This document shows, piece after piece, positions 1 through 8,222 of a stretch of DNA of 64,000 nt (the stretch's first letter is position 1; each line of letters starts with the position of its first letter). The stretch lies in NCBI GenBank assembly GCA_963829955.1, contig CAWHKS010000013.1:124001-188000 (forward strand). The letters run 5' to 3'. The position numbers were made by a program, and so were the translations under genes. The stretch is from DASTFY01 sp963829955 (GTDB lineage Bacteria; Actinomycetota; Acidimicrobiia; Acidimicrobiales; Ilumatobacteraceae). The notes beneath the pieces were generated by a model. It made no database searches, was not told the DNA's origin, and saw only the letters and a program-made list of their open reading frames with translations.

Positions 1-124
1 CGGCGCCCGAGCGGGCCTGCGCGACGAGGTCCGCATTGGTCGACCCGGTCTCCGCCACCCAGGTCACCGCGAAGGGCTCGGGCCACCCTCGCGCTGACGA
101 CGGGGTGGCGGCCGGGGCGCTCAC
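1..124 (-). CDS. birA: Biotin--[acetyl-CoA-carboxylase] ligase BirA, N-terminal fragment (cut by window edge)
   Basis: Only about 41 codons are inside the window. The reading frame starts at a GTG (124-122) and encodes the typical BirA N-terminal stretch WVAETGSTNADLVAQARSG; the GSTN core is the family's biotin/ATP-site signature. BirA activates biotin as biotinyl-AMP and transfers it to the lysine of biotin carboxyl carrier domains. Its likely substrate is the BCCP domain of the protein encoded divergently from position 145. The start is supported by TATGTT at 136-131, six bases before the GTG, a leaderless arrangement seen throughout this window. The assignment rests on a short stretch but the motif is characteristic. 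Confidence 0.72.
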   Translation of the reverse strand, partial: MSAPAATPSSARGWPEPFAVTWVAETGSTNADLVAQARSGA

Positions 125-144
125 CGCACCAACATACGGCCTCG
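125..144. promoter_or_regulatory. Divergent birA/accA promoter region
   Basis: Only 20 bp separate the two start codons. On the minus strand TATGTT (136-131) stands six bases before the birA GTG. On the plus strand the best candidate is the weaker CAACAT (130-135), nine bases before the carboxylase ATG. Neither gene has a Shine-Dalgarno sequence in this gap, which suggests leaderless transcripts. Confidence 0.45.
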
Positions 145-1926
145 ATGTTGCAGAAGATCCTCATCGCCAACCGCGGCGAGATCGCGGTGCGGGTCATCCG
201 CGCCTGCCGCGAGCTCGGCATCGGCTCGGTGGCCGTGTACTCCGAGCTCGACCGGGACGCCCTCCACGTGCGGTTGGCAGACGAGGCCTATGCGCTCGGG
301 GGCCAGACCGCGGCCGAGAGCTACCTGAACACGGAGGCCATCCTCGACGCGCTCACCAAGAGCGGCGCCGACGGGGTGCACCCCGGGTACGGCTTCTTCT
401 CGGAGAACGCCGACTTCGCCCGTGCCATCACCGATCGCGGGGTGGCGTTCATCGGACCACCGCCCGAAGCCATCGTCGAGATGGGCGACAAGGTCTCCTC
501 CCGTCTCGCCGCCATGCGGGGCGGCGTGGCCTGTGTCCCGGGCACGACCGAGTTCATCACCGACCCGGAGGAGGTCCGGGCGTTCGGCGAGTCCAACGGC
601 TGGCCGCTGGCCATCAAGGCCGCGTACGGGGGCGGCGGCCGCGGCATGAAGGTGGTCCAGTCGCCCGAGGACGTCGAGTCGGCGGTCGAGTCCGCCCGGC
701 GGGAGGCCAAGTCGTACTTCGGTCGGGACGAGATCTACCTCGAGCGCTACCTGACCTGGCCGCGCCACATCGAGATGCAGATCGTCGGCGACAAGCACGG
801 GGACGTGGTCTGGATCTCCGATCGTGACTGCTCGGCGCAGCGTCGTCACCAGAAGCTGGTGGAAGAGAGCCCCGCGCCGGACTTCCCCGATGAGCTGCGG
901 TACGCCATGGGCGAAGCGGCGGTCAAGGTGGCCAAGGCCGTCGGCTACTACAACGCGGGCACCGTCGAGTTCATCTACCAGGACGGCGAGTTCTTCTTCC
1001 TCGAGATGAACACCCGACTCCAGGTCGAGCACCCGGTCACGGAGATGATCACGGGCATCGACCTGGTCGAGTGGCAGGTACGGGTGGCTTCGGGCGAGGC
1101 GCTGCCGATGTCGCAGGACGAAGTGCTCGCCCAACGCCGCGGTCACGCCATCGAGATCCGCATCAACGCCGAGAACCCGGCCGGCGGCCGGTTCCTGCCC
1201 AGCCCCGGCACCATCACCCGGCTCACGGCCCCCGACGGGTTCGGCACCCGCTTCGACGGCGGCTACGAGAGCGGCGACACCATCAGCCAGTACTACGACA
1301 ACCTGATCGGCAAGCTCGTCGTGTGGGGCCGGGACCGGCCGGTGGCCATCGCCCGGGCCGTGAGGGCGCTGGAGGAGATGGTGGTCGAGGGCGTGGCGAC
1401 GACGATCCCCGCCGACCTGGCCATCCTGCGCCACCCAGACTTTCATGCGGCCACGCACTCCACGAAGTGGGTGGAGGAGTCACTCGATCTCACCGGCGTC
1501 GAGGCCGCGAAGGCGCCGGCGGTTGCGCCGCCGTCCGAGGACGGTGCCGCACCGCTCGTCGAGCGCTCCACGACGGTGGAGGTGGACGGTCGCCGGTTCG
1601 CTGTGACGATGTGGGTGCCCGAGGCGACTCCGGTGCTGGCCGGCGCTGCGGCGGCCCCGGCCCGCAAGCCGGCGCGTGCCTCGTCCGGAGGTGGCGCGGC
1701 TGCCATCGGGACCGGAGAGGTCACCGTGCCGATGCAGGGGACGATCGTCAAGGTCCTTGTCGAGGTGGGCACGAAGGTCGAGGTCGGCCAGCCCATCGTC
1801 ATCCTCGAAGCCATGAAGATGGAGAACCAGATCCAGGCCGAGATCGCCGGCACCGTCACCAAGGTCAAGGTGGCTCCCGGCGACACCGTCGGCTCCGGCG
1901 ACATCGTGGTCGTGATCGAGGCGTAG
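145..1926 (+). CDS. accA: Acetyl/propionyl-CoA carboxylase alpha subunit: biotin carboxylase plus BCCP
   Basis: 593 aa, the usual length for actinobacterial acyl-CoA carboxylase alpha chains. It carboxylates biotin using ATP and bicarbonate and carries the biotin itself; a separate carboxyltransferase beta subunit, not in this window, would complete the enzyme. The N-terminus (KILIANRGEIAVRVIRACRELG) is the biotin carboxylase N-domain. The glycine-rich ATP-grasp loop GGGGRGMK lies near residues 162-169, then the BC C-domain. An Ala/Pro-rich linker at about 470-515 leads to the BCCP domain with EAMKMEN, the biotinyl lysine being K558. It is divergent from birA with a 20-bp gap. Substrate (acetyl- or propionyl-CoA) cannot be decided here, though propionyl-CoA would feed the mutase at 9763. 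Confidence 0.93.
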   Translation: MLQKILIANRGEIAVRVIRACRELGIGSVAVYSELDRDALHVRLADEAYALGGQTAAESYLNTEAILDALTKSGADGVHPGYGFFSENADFARAITDRGVAFIGPPPEAIVEMGDKVSSRLAAMRGGVACVPGTTEFITDPEEVRAFGESNGWPLAIKAAYGGGGRGMKVVQSPEDVESAVESARREAKSYFGRDEIYLERYLTWPRHIEMQIVGDKHGDVVWISDRDCSAQRRHQKLVEESPAPDFPDELRYAMGEAAVKVAKAVGYYNAGTVEFIYQDGEFFFLEMNTRLQVEHPVTEMITGIDLVEWQVRVASGEALPMSQDEVLAQRRGHAIEIRINAENPAGGRFLPSPGTITRLTAPDGFGTRFDGGYESGDTISQYYDNLIGKLVVWGRDRPVAIARAVRALEEMVVEGVATTIPADLAILRHPDFHAATHSTKWVEESLDLTGVEAAKAPAVAPPSEDGAAPLVERSTTVEVDGRRFAVTMWVPEATPVLAGAAAAPARKPARASSGGGAAAIGTGEVTVPMQGTIVKVLVEVGTKVEVGQPIVILEAMKMENQIQAEIAGTVTKVKVAPGDTVGSGDIVVVIEA

Positions 1927-1956
1927 CGCCGCGGGGCCGCGCGGGCTGCGGTCAGG

Positions 1957-4900
1957 TCAGGTGAGCGAGGCGGTGAGCTGGAAGCTGGCGTCGCTGTTGG
2001 TCGGCCCGACGTTGTGGAGCTCGACGGCGATGACGTTCGTCCCGGCCACGAGGGCGCTGGGTGGCACCGAGAACGACACCGGCGTTCGCTCGTCCGCTCC
2101 GCCCAGGTTGGTCGACGCCTTGGTCGTGAACCCGAGCGGTCCTGCCGGCAGGTTGCTGCGGAACACCTCGACCCCGTTCACGTAGACGACGGCGCCGTCG
2201 TCACGGACGAGGCCGGCGGCGAGCGCGTTAACAACGGCCGGGTTGGCGACCTCGAAGCTGGTGCGGAAGTACCACGTGATGACCCCCGTCGAGCTCGTCG
2301 TGCCGCCGCGACCTACGACCGTCGCCTCATCGCCGTCGCCGAAGCCGAACTGTGGCACGCCCGAGCGCCAGAGCGGTACGGACACCGCGTACCCCGGGTC
2401 CTTCCAAGTCGCGCCCAGGTCGACGCGGGTGTCGGTGAAGCTCCAGGTGGTGGCCGGACCGAGCACGTTCGTGCCCGCGGGGGCCGCGGTGGTCACCTTC
2501 AGACCGGTGCCCCGCGCCGACTCGTTGCCGGCGGCGTCGTAGGCGCTGACCTTGTAGGTGTACGCCGTCGCCGGGCTGAGCCCGCTGTCGGTGAACGACG
2601 GCACCGGCGTGGTCGCGATCACTGTGCCGTTGCGGACCACCCGGTAGCCGGCGACGCCGACGTTGTCGGTCGCCGGCGGCCACGTCAGCGCCACCGTCGT
2701 GGACGTGATGGCCCCGGCGACGGGTTTGGCCGGCACCGAGGGCGCTGTCGTGTCCGGCGGAGGGGGCGGCGCGTTGACGGTCGCCTGGGCGACAGGAGAG
2801 TCGCCGGAGGCACGGCCGCCGGCATCGACGGCCCGCACCGTGTAGGAGAAGGTTCCCACTCCCGGTGCGGCATCGGTGTGCGCCGTCCCGGTCACAGTCG
2901 CGATCAGCGTCCCGTCCCGCCGGACCTCGTACGAGGCCGCGCCGGCTGACGCGCTCCAGGCGAGCTGGACCCCGGTCCCGGCCACCGTCGTCGTGAGGCT
3001 CGCGGGCGCCGCGGGCGGCGCGGTCACGCCCAGCGTGGCATCGGCGCTCAGCTCGGCCGAGAACGCCAGATAGGTCGAGTTCGCGGCGTACTTGTGGAAC
3101 TCGACGGCAACGACGTTCGTGCCGGTCACCAGCTGGCCTGGCGTGAGAGGCACCCGGAACTCACGCACGATGTCCTTGGCCGCCGTGTCGCGTGCGGAGA
3201 GCGCGCCGAGATCGGGCTCCAGCGCCGCCGGGAGGTTGTCGTTGTACGCCAGTTGCCCGTTCACGAACACGGCCGCGCCGTCAGCGCCGCGGATCAGCAG
3301 CGTGAGTCCGGTCGCGCTCGACACGTCGCTCAGATCGAAGGTCGTGCGGGCGTAGGACGTCAGGTGGCGATTGCTGTTGCTCGGTCCCCACCCGATCGCC
3401 GTGGCGATGCCAGAGGCGCCGTAGCCGAGAGGTGCCGGGCCCGACGACCAGGCCGAGTCGTCATAGTTCCGCTCGCGCCAGGAGAAGTCGGGCAGCGCAC
3501 CCTGGTCCCGGTAGCGCCACGTCGCGCCGGCGGGGAGCACCACCCGGTAGGCGCGCGCGTTGAGCGTGGCCGATGGCCCGGACAGGTTCCCACCGGCGTC
3601 CCTGGCCGCGACCTCGTAGCCGTGCGCGCTGCCGGCGGCCAGCCCACTGTGGCGGAGGGTCAGGCCGGCGGTCGTCCCGAGAAGTGCCCCATCGGCATAG
3701 ACGCGGTACTCCGTGACCGTCCCGTCGTCCACCGAGGGGTTCCAGCCGATCACCAGGTCGGACGTGCTGCCATTGAGCACTCGCACGTTCGTCGGTGCGG
3801 ACGGCGCGCTGGTGTCGGCCGTCGTCGTGCCCGACGCGGCGCTCGACGAAGCGGAGGTGTTGAGCCGCACATCGAAGGCCTGCACTTGGACGTTGTAGGT
3901 GGTACCCGGCTCGAGGCCGGTGACGACTCCGGTCGGGCCGAGCGCGGTGGTCCGCCGCATCCCGTTGACGAGCACGTAATAGCCGGCCACCCGCTTGTTG
4001 TCCGTGGACGGCGACCAGCCGACGGTGAGGCTCCCCGGGGAGGCCGCCGTCACCTGGACGTTGCCGGGCACGGAGGGGCTCTGGCCGTCCGTGTACGTCG
4101 CGCCGTCGAAGAAGTGGGCGAGCCCTCCGGTGTTCCGTGACGAGACCTTGAGGAAGTCGCCGGCCACCCAGAGGTCGGTCATGGACGTCCCCAGGAACTC
4201 CCAGACACCGAGCTCGTTGGCGTAGACGTTCGCGAACGGTGTCGGGTCGACGCCGACCGGAAGGGCGCCGGCCACGTCGTTGACCTGGTACTCGGCGATG
4301 CGCGCCGTCGGGATCGTCGCCAGGGTGCAGTTCTTCTTCGGGTTGCCCGCGAAGTGGCCGCCGACCAGCAGGACGGTCCGGCTGTTGGTCGGATCATCGA
4401 CCAGGTGGACCTCCTGGACGTCGCCGTCGCCGCAGGAGCCGAACTCCTGCGCTCCCCCGGCGGCGAACTGGACGAGACGGTTGTAGCCGCCACCGAAGGC
4501 CACGAACACCTTGGTGTTCAGCGCCTCGACGTCCTCGACGGGCTGCTTCGTCGTGTTGATGGGCGGCGCGAACGTGGGGTCGAGCCCGCCGGTCGCCGGG
4601 CTCAGCGCCACCACCTTGCCCACGGTCGCTCCGCTCAGCGCCGAGAACCGCCCGCCGGCGTAGACACGGCTCCGGTTCGGCGCCATATCGATGGCAGCGA
4701 CCATGCCCCCCGTGAACTGCGGTGCGAAGCCGTCCACGACGAGCGTGCCCACGTCGAAGCGGGCCATCATCTTGCGGTTGCCAGTGCTCCCGAAGCGCTG
4801 GAACTGGCCGCCGACGTACATGGCGTTGCCGTCCCGGTAGAGGGCCCGCACCTCGCCGTCGGTGGTCAACTGCGGCCCCTTTTGGGCCCCGGTCGTGGCG

Positions 4901-5313
4901 TCGAGGATGGCGAACCCGCCCGTGAACGACCCGCCGACGTACAGCGTGTTCGTGCCCGAGTCGGCGACGAGGGCGTAGACCTTGCCGTCCAGTTGCGGCT
5001 GGAACGATGCCAGCGGGAGTCCCGTCGTGGCGTCGAAGGCGGCCAAGCGGGCGATGGCGACGCCCGGTGCTCCGAGCTCCGGCGCGACCTCCGTGAAGTC
5101 ACCACCGAGATAGATCGTGTTGCCGACGCGGGCGAGTGCGCGGTTGTCCGCCCGCGACTGGTCAGCCGCGTTGGCGGTGTTCCGCGGAATCCACACCGGC
5201 TCGCCCGTCGACGCGTAGACCGCGCCGGCCGGCGAGACGGCGGCGACCAGGGCCAGTCCCCCCGCCAGCAAGCCCGACGCCACCAGCGCGCCCACCCCAC
5301 GTCCGACTCGCAT
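1957..5313 (-). CDS. Large secreted protein with propeller-like repeats, fibronectin type III and jelly-roll-like domains
   Basis: 1118 aa from the ATG at 5313, chosen over the in-frame ATG at 5340 because GGAGG lies eight bases upstream. A Sec signal peptide (MRVGRGVGALVASGLLAGG..., cleavage near AGAVYA) is followed to about residue 400 by repeats of the form (I/L/M/V)Y(L/V/A)GG(D/S/Q/R)F, spaced like a beta-propeller. Then come two FN3 domains (near PGNVQVTAAS and PTNVRVLNGS), a galactose-binding-like beta-sandwich (TWRYRDQG...VFVNGQLAYNDNLP), two more FN3 domains and a second beta-sandwich (VVYVNGVEVFRSNLP). No catalytic site is recognised. An extracellular adhesin or polymer-binding protein is plausible. 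It is convergent with the carboxylase gene. Confidence 0.85.
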   Translation of the reverse strand: MRVGRGVGALVASGLLAGGLALVAAVSPAGAVYASTGEPVWIPRNTANAADQSRADNRALARVGNTIYLGGDFTEVAPELGAPGVAIARLAAFDATTGLPLASFQPQLDGKVYALVADSGTNTLYVGGSFTGGFAILDATTGAQKGPQLTTDGEVRALYRDGNAMYVGGQFQRFGSTGNRKMMARFDVGTLVVDGFAPQFTGGMVAAIDMAPNRSRVYAGGRFSALSGATVGKVVALSPATGGLDPTFAPPINTTKQPVEDVEALNTKVFVAFGGGYNRLVQFAAGGAQEFGSCGDGDVQEVHLVDDPTNSRTVLLVGGHFAGNPKKNCTLATIPTARIAEYQVNDVAGALPVGVDPTPFANVYANELGVWEFLGTSMTDLWVAGDFLKVSSRNTGGLAHFFDGATYTDGQSPSVPGNVQVTAASPGSLTVGWSPSTDNKRVAGYYVLVNGMRRTTALGPTGVVTGLEPGTTYNVQVQAFDVRLNTSASSSAASGTTTADTSAPSAPTNVRVLNGSTSDLVIGWNPSVDDGTVTEYRVYADGALLGTTAGLTLRHSGLAAGSAHGYEVAARDAGGNLSGPSATLNARAYRVVLPAGATWRYRDQGALPDFSWRERNYDDSAWSSGPAPLGYGASGIATAIGWGPSNSNRHLTSYARTTFDLSDVSSATGLTLLIRGADGAAVFVNGQLAYNDNLPAALEPDLGALSARDTAAKDIVREFRVPLTPGQLVTGTNVVAVEFHKYAANSTYLAFSAELSADATLGVTAPPAAPASLTTTVAGTGVQLAWSASAGAASYEVRRDGTLIATVTGTAHTDAAPGVGTFSYTVRAVDAGGRASGDSPVAQATVNAPPPPPDTTAPSVPAKPVAGAITSTTVALTWPPATDNVGVAGYRVVRNGTVIATTPVPSFTDSGLSPATAYTYKVSAYDAAGNESARGTGLKVTTAAPAGTNVLGPATTWSFTDTRVDLGATWKDPGYAVSVPLWRSGVPQFGFGDGDEATVVGRGGTTSSTGVITWYFRTSFEVANPAVVNALAAGLVRDDGAVVYVNGVEVFRSNLPAGPLGFTTKASTNLGGADERTPVSFSVPPSALVAGTNVIAVELHNVGPTNSDASFQLTASLT

Positions 5314-5476
5314 GCCGTCGTCCTCCTTCGGCCTCGACATGCCGACGGTACGGACGACGACTGGCGACTCCGCGCTGTGCAGCGGCGGGAGCGATCGCGC
5401 AGCGGCGAATTGCCCGGCATCCCACGATCGGTCGGCTCGTCAGCACGCAGAGCGGGCCTCGAACGAGTCGGGCTGG

Positions 5477-6838
5477 CTACTCCGCGGCTTCGGCCAGGGC
5501 CTCCGACAGCGAGGGGTGGACGAGCAGGCTCTCGACGATGTCGTTGACCCGCAGGCCGGCCGTGACGGCCAGCGCGATCACGCTGATCAGCTCCGCCGCG
5601 TGGCGGCCGACGATCGAGCCTCCCAGCACGACGCCGGTCATCGGGTCCGACACGATCTTGACGAAGCCGCGGGCGTCGTTGTTGATGAGCGCCTTCGGAG
5701 CCACGGAGAAGGGCACCTTGGTGACCCGGATCTTGCGGCCGAGGGCGAAGGCCTCCGCCTCGGCCAGCCCGACGTCGGCGATCTCGGGCTCCGTGAAGAT
5801 GGCCGAAGCTGCTTTGTCGTAGTCCAGGTGGCGGTGCTCGACCGTGTGGAGCCCCATGGCGTGCTCGGCCACCTTGCGACCTTGGATGGCCGCCACCGAT
5901 GACAGCGGCAGCTTCCCGCTCACGTCGCCCGCGGCGTAGATGTGGGGCACGCTGCTCTGGCAGTGGTGATTGATGGTCACGTAGCCGCCGCCGTCCAGCT
6001 CCACGCCCGCCGCCTCGACGTTCAGGTCCTCGATGTTCGGCACGGAGCCGATGGCCAGGACGGCGTGGCTGGCCCGCACGACCCGGCCGTCGTCACAGGT
6101 CACCGTGACCTCGTCTTCCGTGCGCTCGATGGCGTTGGCCCTCGCGCCCTTGAGCAGCGCGACTCCGCGCTCGAGGAAGTTGACCTCCAGCGCGGCCGCC
6201 ACCTCCGGGTCCTTGGCCGGCAGCACCTGCTGGCGGGACACGATGAGCGTGACCTTGGACCCGAGCGAGGCGAACATGTGCACGAACTCCACGCCGGTGA
6301 CGCCCGAGCCGATGATGACCGCGTGCTCCGGGATCACCTTGGGCGGATAGCAGTCCCGCGTGGTCAGCACGCGGTCACCATCGGGACCCGCGAAGGGCGG
6401 GATGCGGGGTCGGGAACCGGTGGAGATGAGCGCGGCGTCGAAGGGGATGACCTCGGTCCCGTCGACCGTCGTCACCTCGGCCTCGTTGGGTCCGACGAAG
6501 CTGGCCGTCCCTCGGATCATCCGCACCCGCTGGCTCTCCAGCAGACCGGTGATCGACGTGTTCAGGCGGCTGACGATCCCGTCGACCCTGTCCTTCAGGC
6601 CGGCCGGGTCCACCTCGGCCGTCACCGTTTCCAGACCCATCTCGCCGAGCCGGCGGGCGAAGCTGATGGCGCCGCCGGTGGCGATCATGGTCTTCGAGGG
6701 GATGCAGTCCCACAGGTGGGCGGCGCCGCCCACGATGTCCCGCTCGATCAGCGTGACCCGGGCACCGAGCCGCGCGGCGTGGGTGGCGGCCGTGTTGCCG
6801 GCCGGGCCTCCCCCGATGACGACGAAGCGAACGGTCAC
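5477..6838 (-). CDS. FAD/NAD(P)-dependent flavoprotein of the LpdA/SthA type (quinone reductase or transhydrogenase)
   Basis: 453 aa, a two-dinucleotide-fold disulfide-reductase-family protein. It has the FAD motif GGGPAG near the N-terminus, the NAD(P) motif GSGVTGVEF mid-protein and the second FAD contact YAAGDVSG. The redox-active CxxxxC of true dihydrolipoamide dehydrogenases is not present: the segment reads GGAAHLWDCIPSK, with Ala at the first cysteine. This matches M. tuberculosis LpdA (Rv3303c), a quinone reductase, or soluble transhydrogenases, not E3. A genuine E3 with both cysteines is encoded at 55075. The start is GTG at 6838, preceded by TAGCCT with a six-base gap. Confidence 0.85.
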   Translation of the reverse strand: MTVRFVVIGGGPAGNTAATHAARLGARVTLIERDIVGGAAHLWDCIPSKTMIATGGAISFARRLGEMGLETVTAEVDPAGLKDRVDGIVSRLNTSITGLLESQRVRMIRGTASFVGPNEAEVTTVDGTEVIPFDAALISTGSRPRIPPFAGPDGDRVLTTRDCYPPKVIPEHAVIIGSGVTGVEFVHMFASLGSKVTLIVSRQQVLPAKDPEVAAALEVNFLERGVALLKGARANAIERTEDEVTVTCDDGRVVRASHAVLAIGSVPNIEDLNVEAAGVELDGGGYVTINHHCQSSVPHIYAAGDVSGKLPLSSVAAIQGRKVAEHAMGLHTVEHRHLDYDKAASAIFTEPEIADVGLAEAEAFALGRKIRVTKVPFSVAPKALINNDARGFVKIVSDPMTGVVLGGSIVGRHAAELISVIALAVTAGLRVNDIVESLLVHPSLSEALAEAAE

Positions 6839-6844
6839 GGGCGC

Positions 6845-6850
6845 AGGCTA
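6845..6850 (-). promoter_or_regulatory. -10 element TAGCCT, leaderless promoter of the LpdA/SthA-like gene
   Basis: TAGCCT on the minus strand, followed by six bases and then the GTG start at 6838. No Shine-Dalgarno sequence lies between them. Confidence 0.5.
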
Positions 6851-6859
6851 CTGCGGGCC

Positions 6860-8179
6860 CTACTCCTCTTCGTAGGGCTCCTGCATGGTCGGAGGCTTGA
6901 CCTGCGCTGCTTCGGCCGCGGCCGCGGCCGCACCGCCGCTGTCCGCGCCACCGACGATGTTCGGGCAGAAGCGGGACGGGTAGCTGATCTTGCTGCGGTC
7001 CTCATCGACGAACTCGAAGTGCATGCCGTCGGGGGTGAGGAAGTTGCCTCCCCACGCGAAGCCGTGCTTGCGGAAGATGCGCACGACGCGGCAGTCCATG
7101 GTCGGCGTGCCGCCCATCGGGTTGGTGGCGGTGTTCGTGTCGAGAGCCATCGCCCAGGTGTGGCGGGACAGGTTGCCGCCCGTCGTGCCTCCCGAGGAAC
7201 GCACCTCCCGGGGCCCGTAACACCCGCCGTAGCGGTTGGTGTTGGCCGTGTCGATGGCGCCGGCAAGCCCGGCGGCCGCGATCTCGGTGAACGCCGCCTG
7301 GAGGTACGGCACGATCACCCGGTGGCAAGTGGCCACGACCCCGACCCCGGTGAACGCCGTTCGCACGAGGTTGGCCTGCGCCCACGCGGGGTCGATGGTG
7401 ATGGCGCCGTCGCCTCGTGACACGTACCAGAACATCCCGAGCTTGACCTTGGTGTCCAGCAGCCCGAGCGTCGAATCCGGCGACGACGGGTCCGTGTTGG
7501 GATGGCTGATGCGCACGTCGGACCGCCGCAGCCCGTGCTTGGCGAGGGCGTCGTCCACGGCCTTCACGGACTTGTACCCGTAGATCTGGACGCTGGTCGG
7601 GCGCACGAAGCCGATGGCGGACGCGGTCGTCGTCGGGAACAGCATCTCCGCCGGGAGCCGCTCGTCCGGCACGATGCCGACGATGGTGAGCCGCGTCAGG
7701 CCGCCGTCGCTCCAGCGCCGCACCTCGGCGACGTCGCCGACCCGGGCGCCGAACAACCCCGCGGAGGTGGCGGCGAGGACGATCGATCCGGTGGACAGGA
7801 AGCGCCCGACATCGGCTCCGTACAGCTCGGTGGCCGACGCCGGGGCCACGGCGGCCGCGCCCATCGGGAACTGGCCGTTGACGGGGGCGAGGGAGTACGC
7901 CACGCCCCCGCGGTAGAGACCACGGAGGCCGACCGTGCCGCCGTGCAGGACGGCGGCACCGGCCTTGGCCTCGGCGGCTGCGTTGAAGGCGGCGTACTGC
8001 ACGCCCGCCTCCAGGTCACGGAACTGCGACACCGTGACACGCTCGGTCACGGGACCGGGCCTGCCGGTGAGCTTGGGCGGGGGCGGCCCGCACGCCGTGG
8101 CCACGGCGAGGACGGCGACCGCCCCGACCACCGCCAGGGGGCTACGGAGGGTCGGCAAGGTTCGTAACCATATCGTCAT
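6860..8179 (-). CDS. Lipoprotein with C-terminal M15-family (D-Ala-D-Ala carboxypeptidase-like) peptidase domain
   Basis: 439 aa. The N-terminus is a lipoprotein-like signal (LAVVGAVAVLAVATACGPPP; the -3 residue is Ala, so the lipobox is not ideal). Residues of about 40-320 form an unassigned region. The C-terminal third carries M15 peptidase zinc motifs: SRHTWAMALD (H340, D347) and PDGMHFEF (H387), as in VanY/CwlK-type enzymes that cut peptidoglycan stem peptides. A short Ala-rich, acidic tail follows. It is probably envelope-anchored and involved in cell-wall remodelling. It diverges from lysS with a 43-bp gap. The metallopeptidase call is good; the role of the long N-terminal region is unknown. 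Confidence 0.75.
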   Translation of the reverse strand: MTIWLRTLPTLRSPLAVVGAVAVLAVATACGPPPPKLTGRPGPVTERVTVSQFRDLEAGVQYAAFNAAAEAKAGAAVLHGGTVGLRGLYRGGVAYSLAPVNGQFPMGAAAVAPASATELYGADVGRFLSTGSIVLAATSAGLFGARVGDVAEVRRWSDGGLTRLTIVGIVPDERLPAEMLFPTTTASAIGFVRPTSVQIYGYKSVKAVDDALAKHGLRRSDVRISHPNTDPSSPDSTLGLLDTKVKLGMFWYVSRGDGAITIDPAWAQANLVRTAFTGVGVVATCHRVIVPYLQAAFTEIAAAGLAGAIDTANTNRYGGCYGPREVRSSGGTTGGNLSRHTWAMALDTNTATNPMGGTPTMDCRVVRIFRKHGFAWGGNFLTPDGMHFEFVDEDRSKISYPSRFCPNIVGGADSGGAAAAAAEAAQVKPPTMQEPYEEE

Positions 8180-8222
8180 CTTCCGGACCCGGCCAGGGCG
8201 CGGTCGCTAGCGTGAACCGTCC
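8180..8222. promoter_or_regulatory. Divergent promoter region, M15 peptidase / lysS
   Basis: TAGCGT at 8208-8213 on the plus strand is nine bases before the GTG of lysS, with no Shine-Dalgarno sequence, fitting a leaderless start. The hexamer overlaps the palindrome GCTAGC, so a minus-strand promoter here would share the same bases. Only GGAAG immediately before the ATG at 8179 resembles a ribosome site for the peptidase gene. Confidence 0.45.

Noticed and set aside
36..827. 263-codon frame at the left edge on the plus strand
   Set aside because: Arg/Gly/His-rich frame overlapping the carboxylase gene; the real information at the edge is the minus-strand BirA start.
121..1458. Open frame antisense to the biotin carboxylase gene
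   Set aside because: Shadow of the well-conserved carboxylase; no motif.
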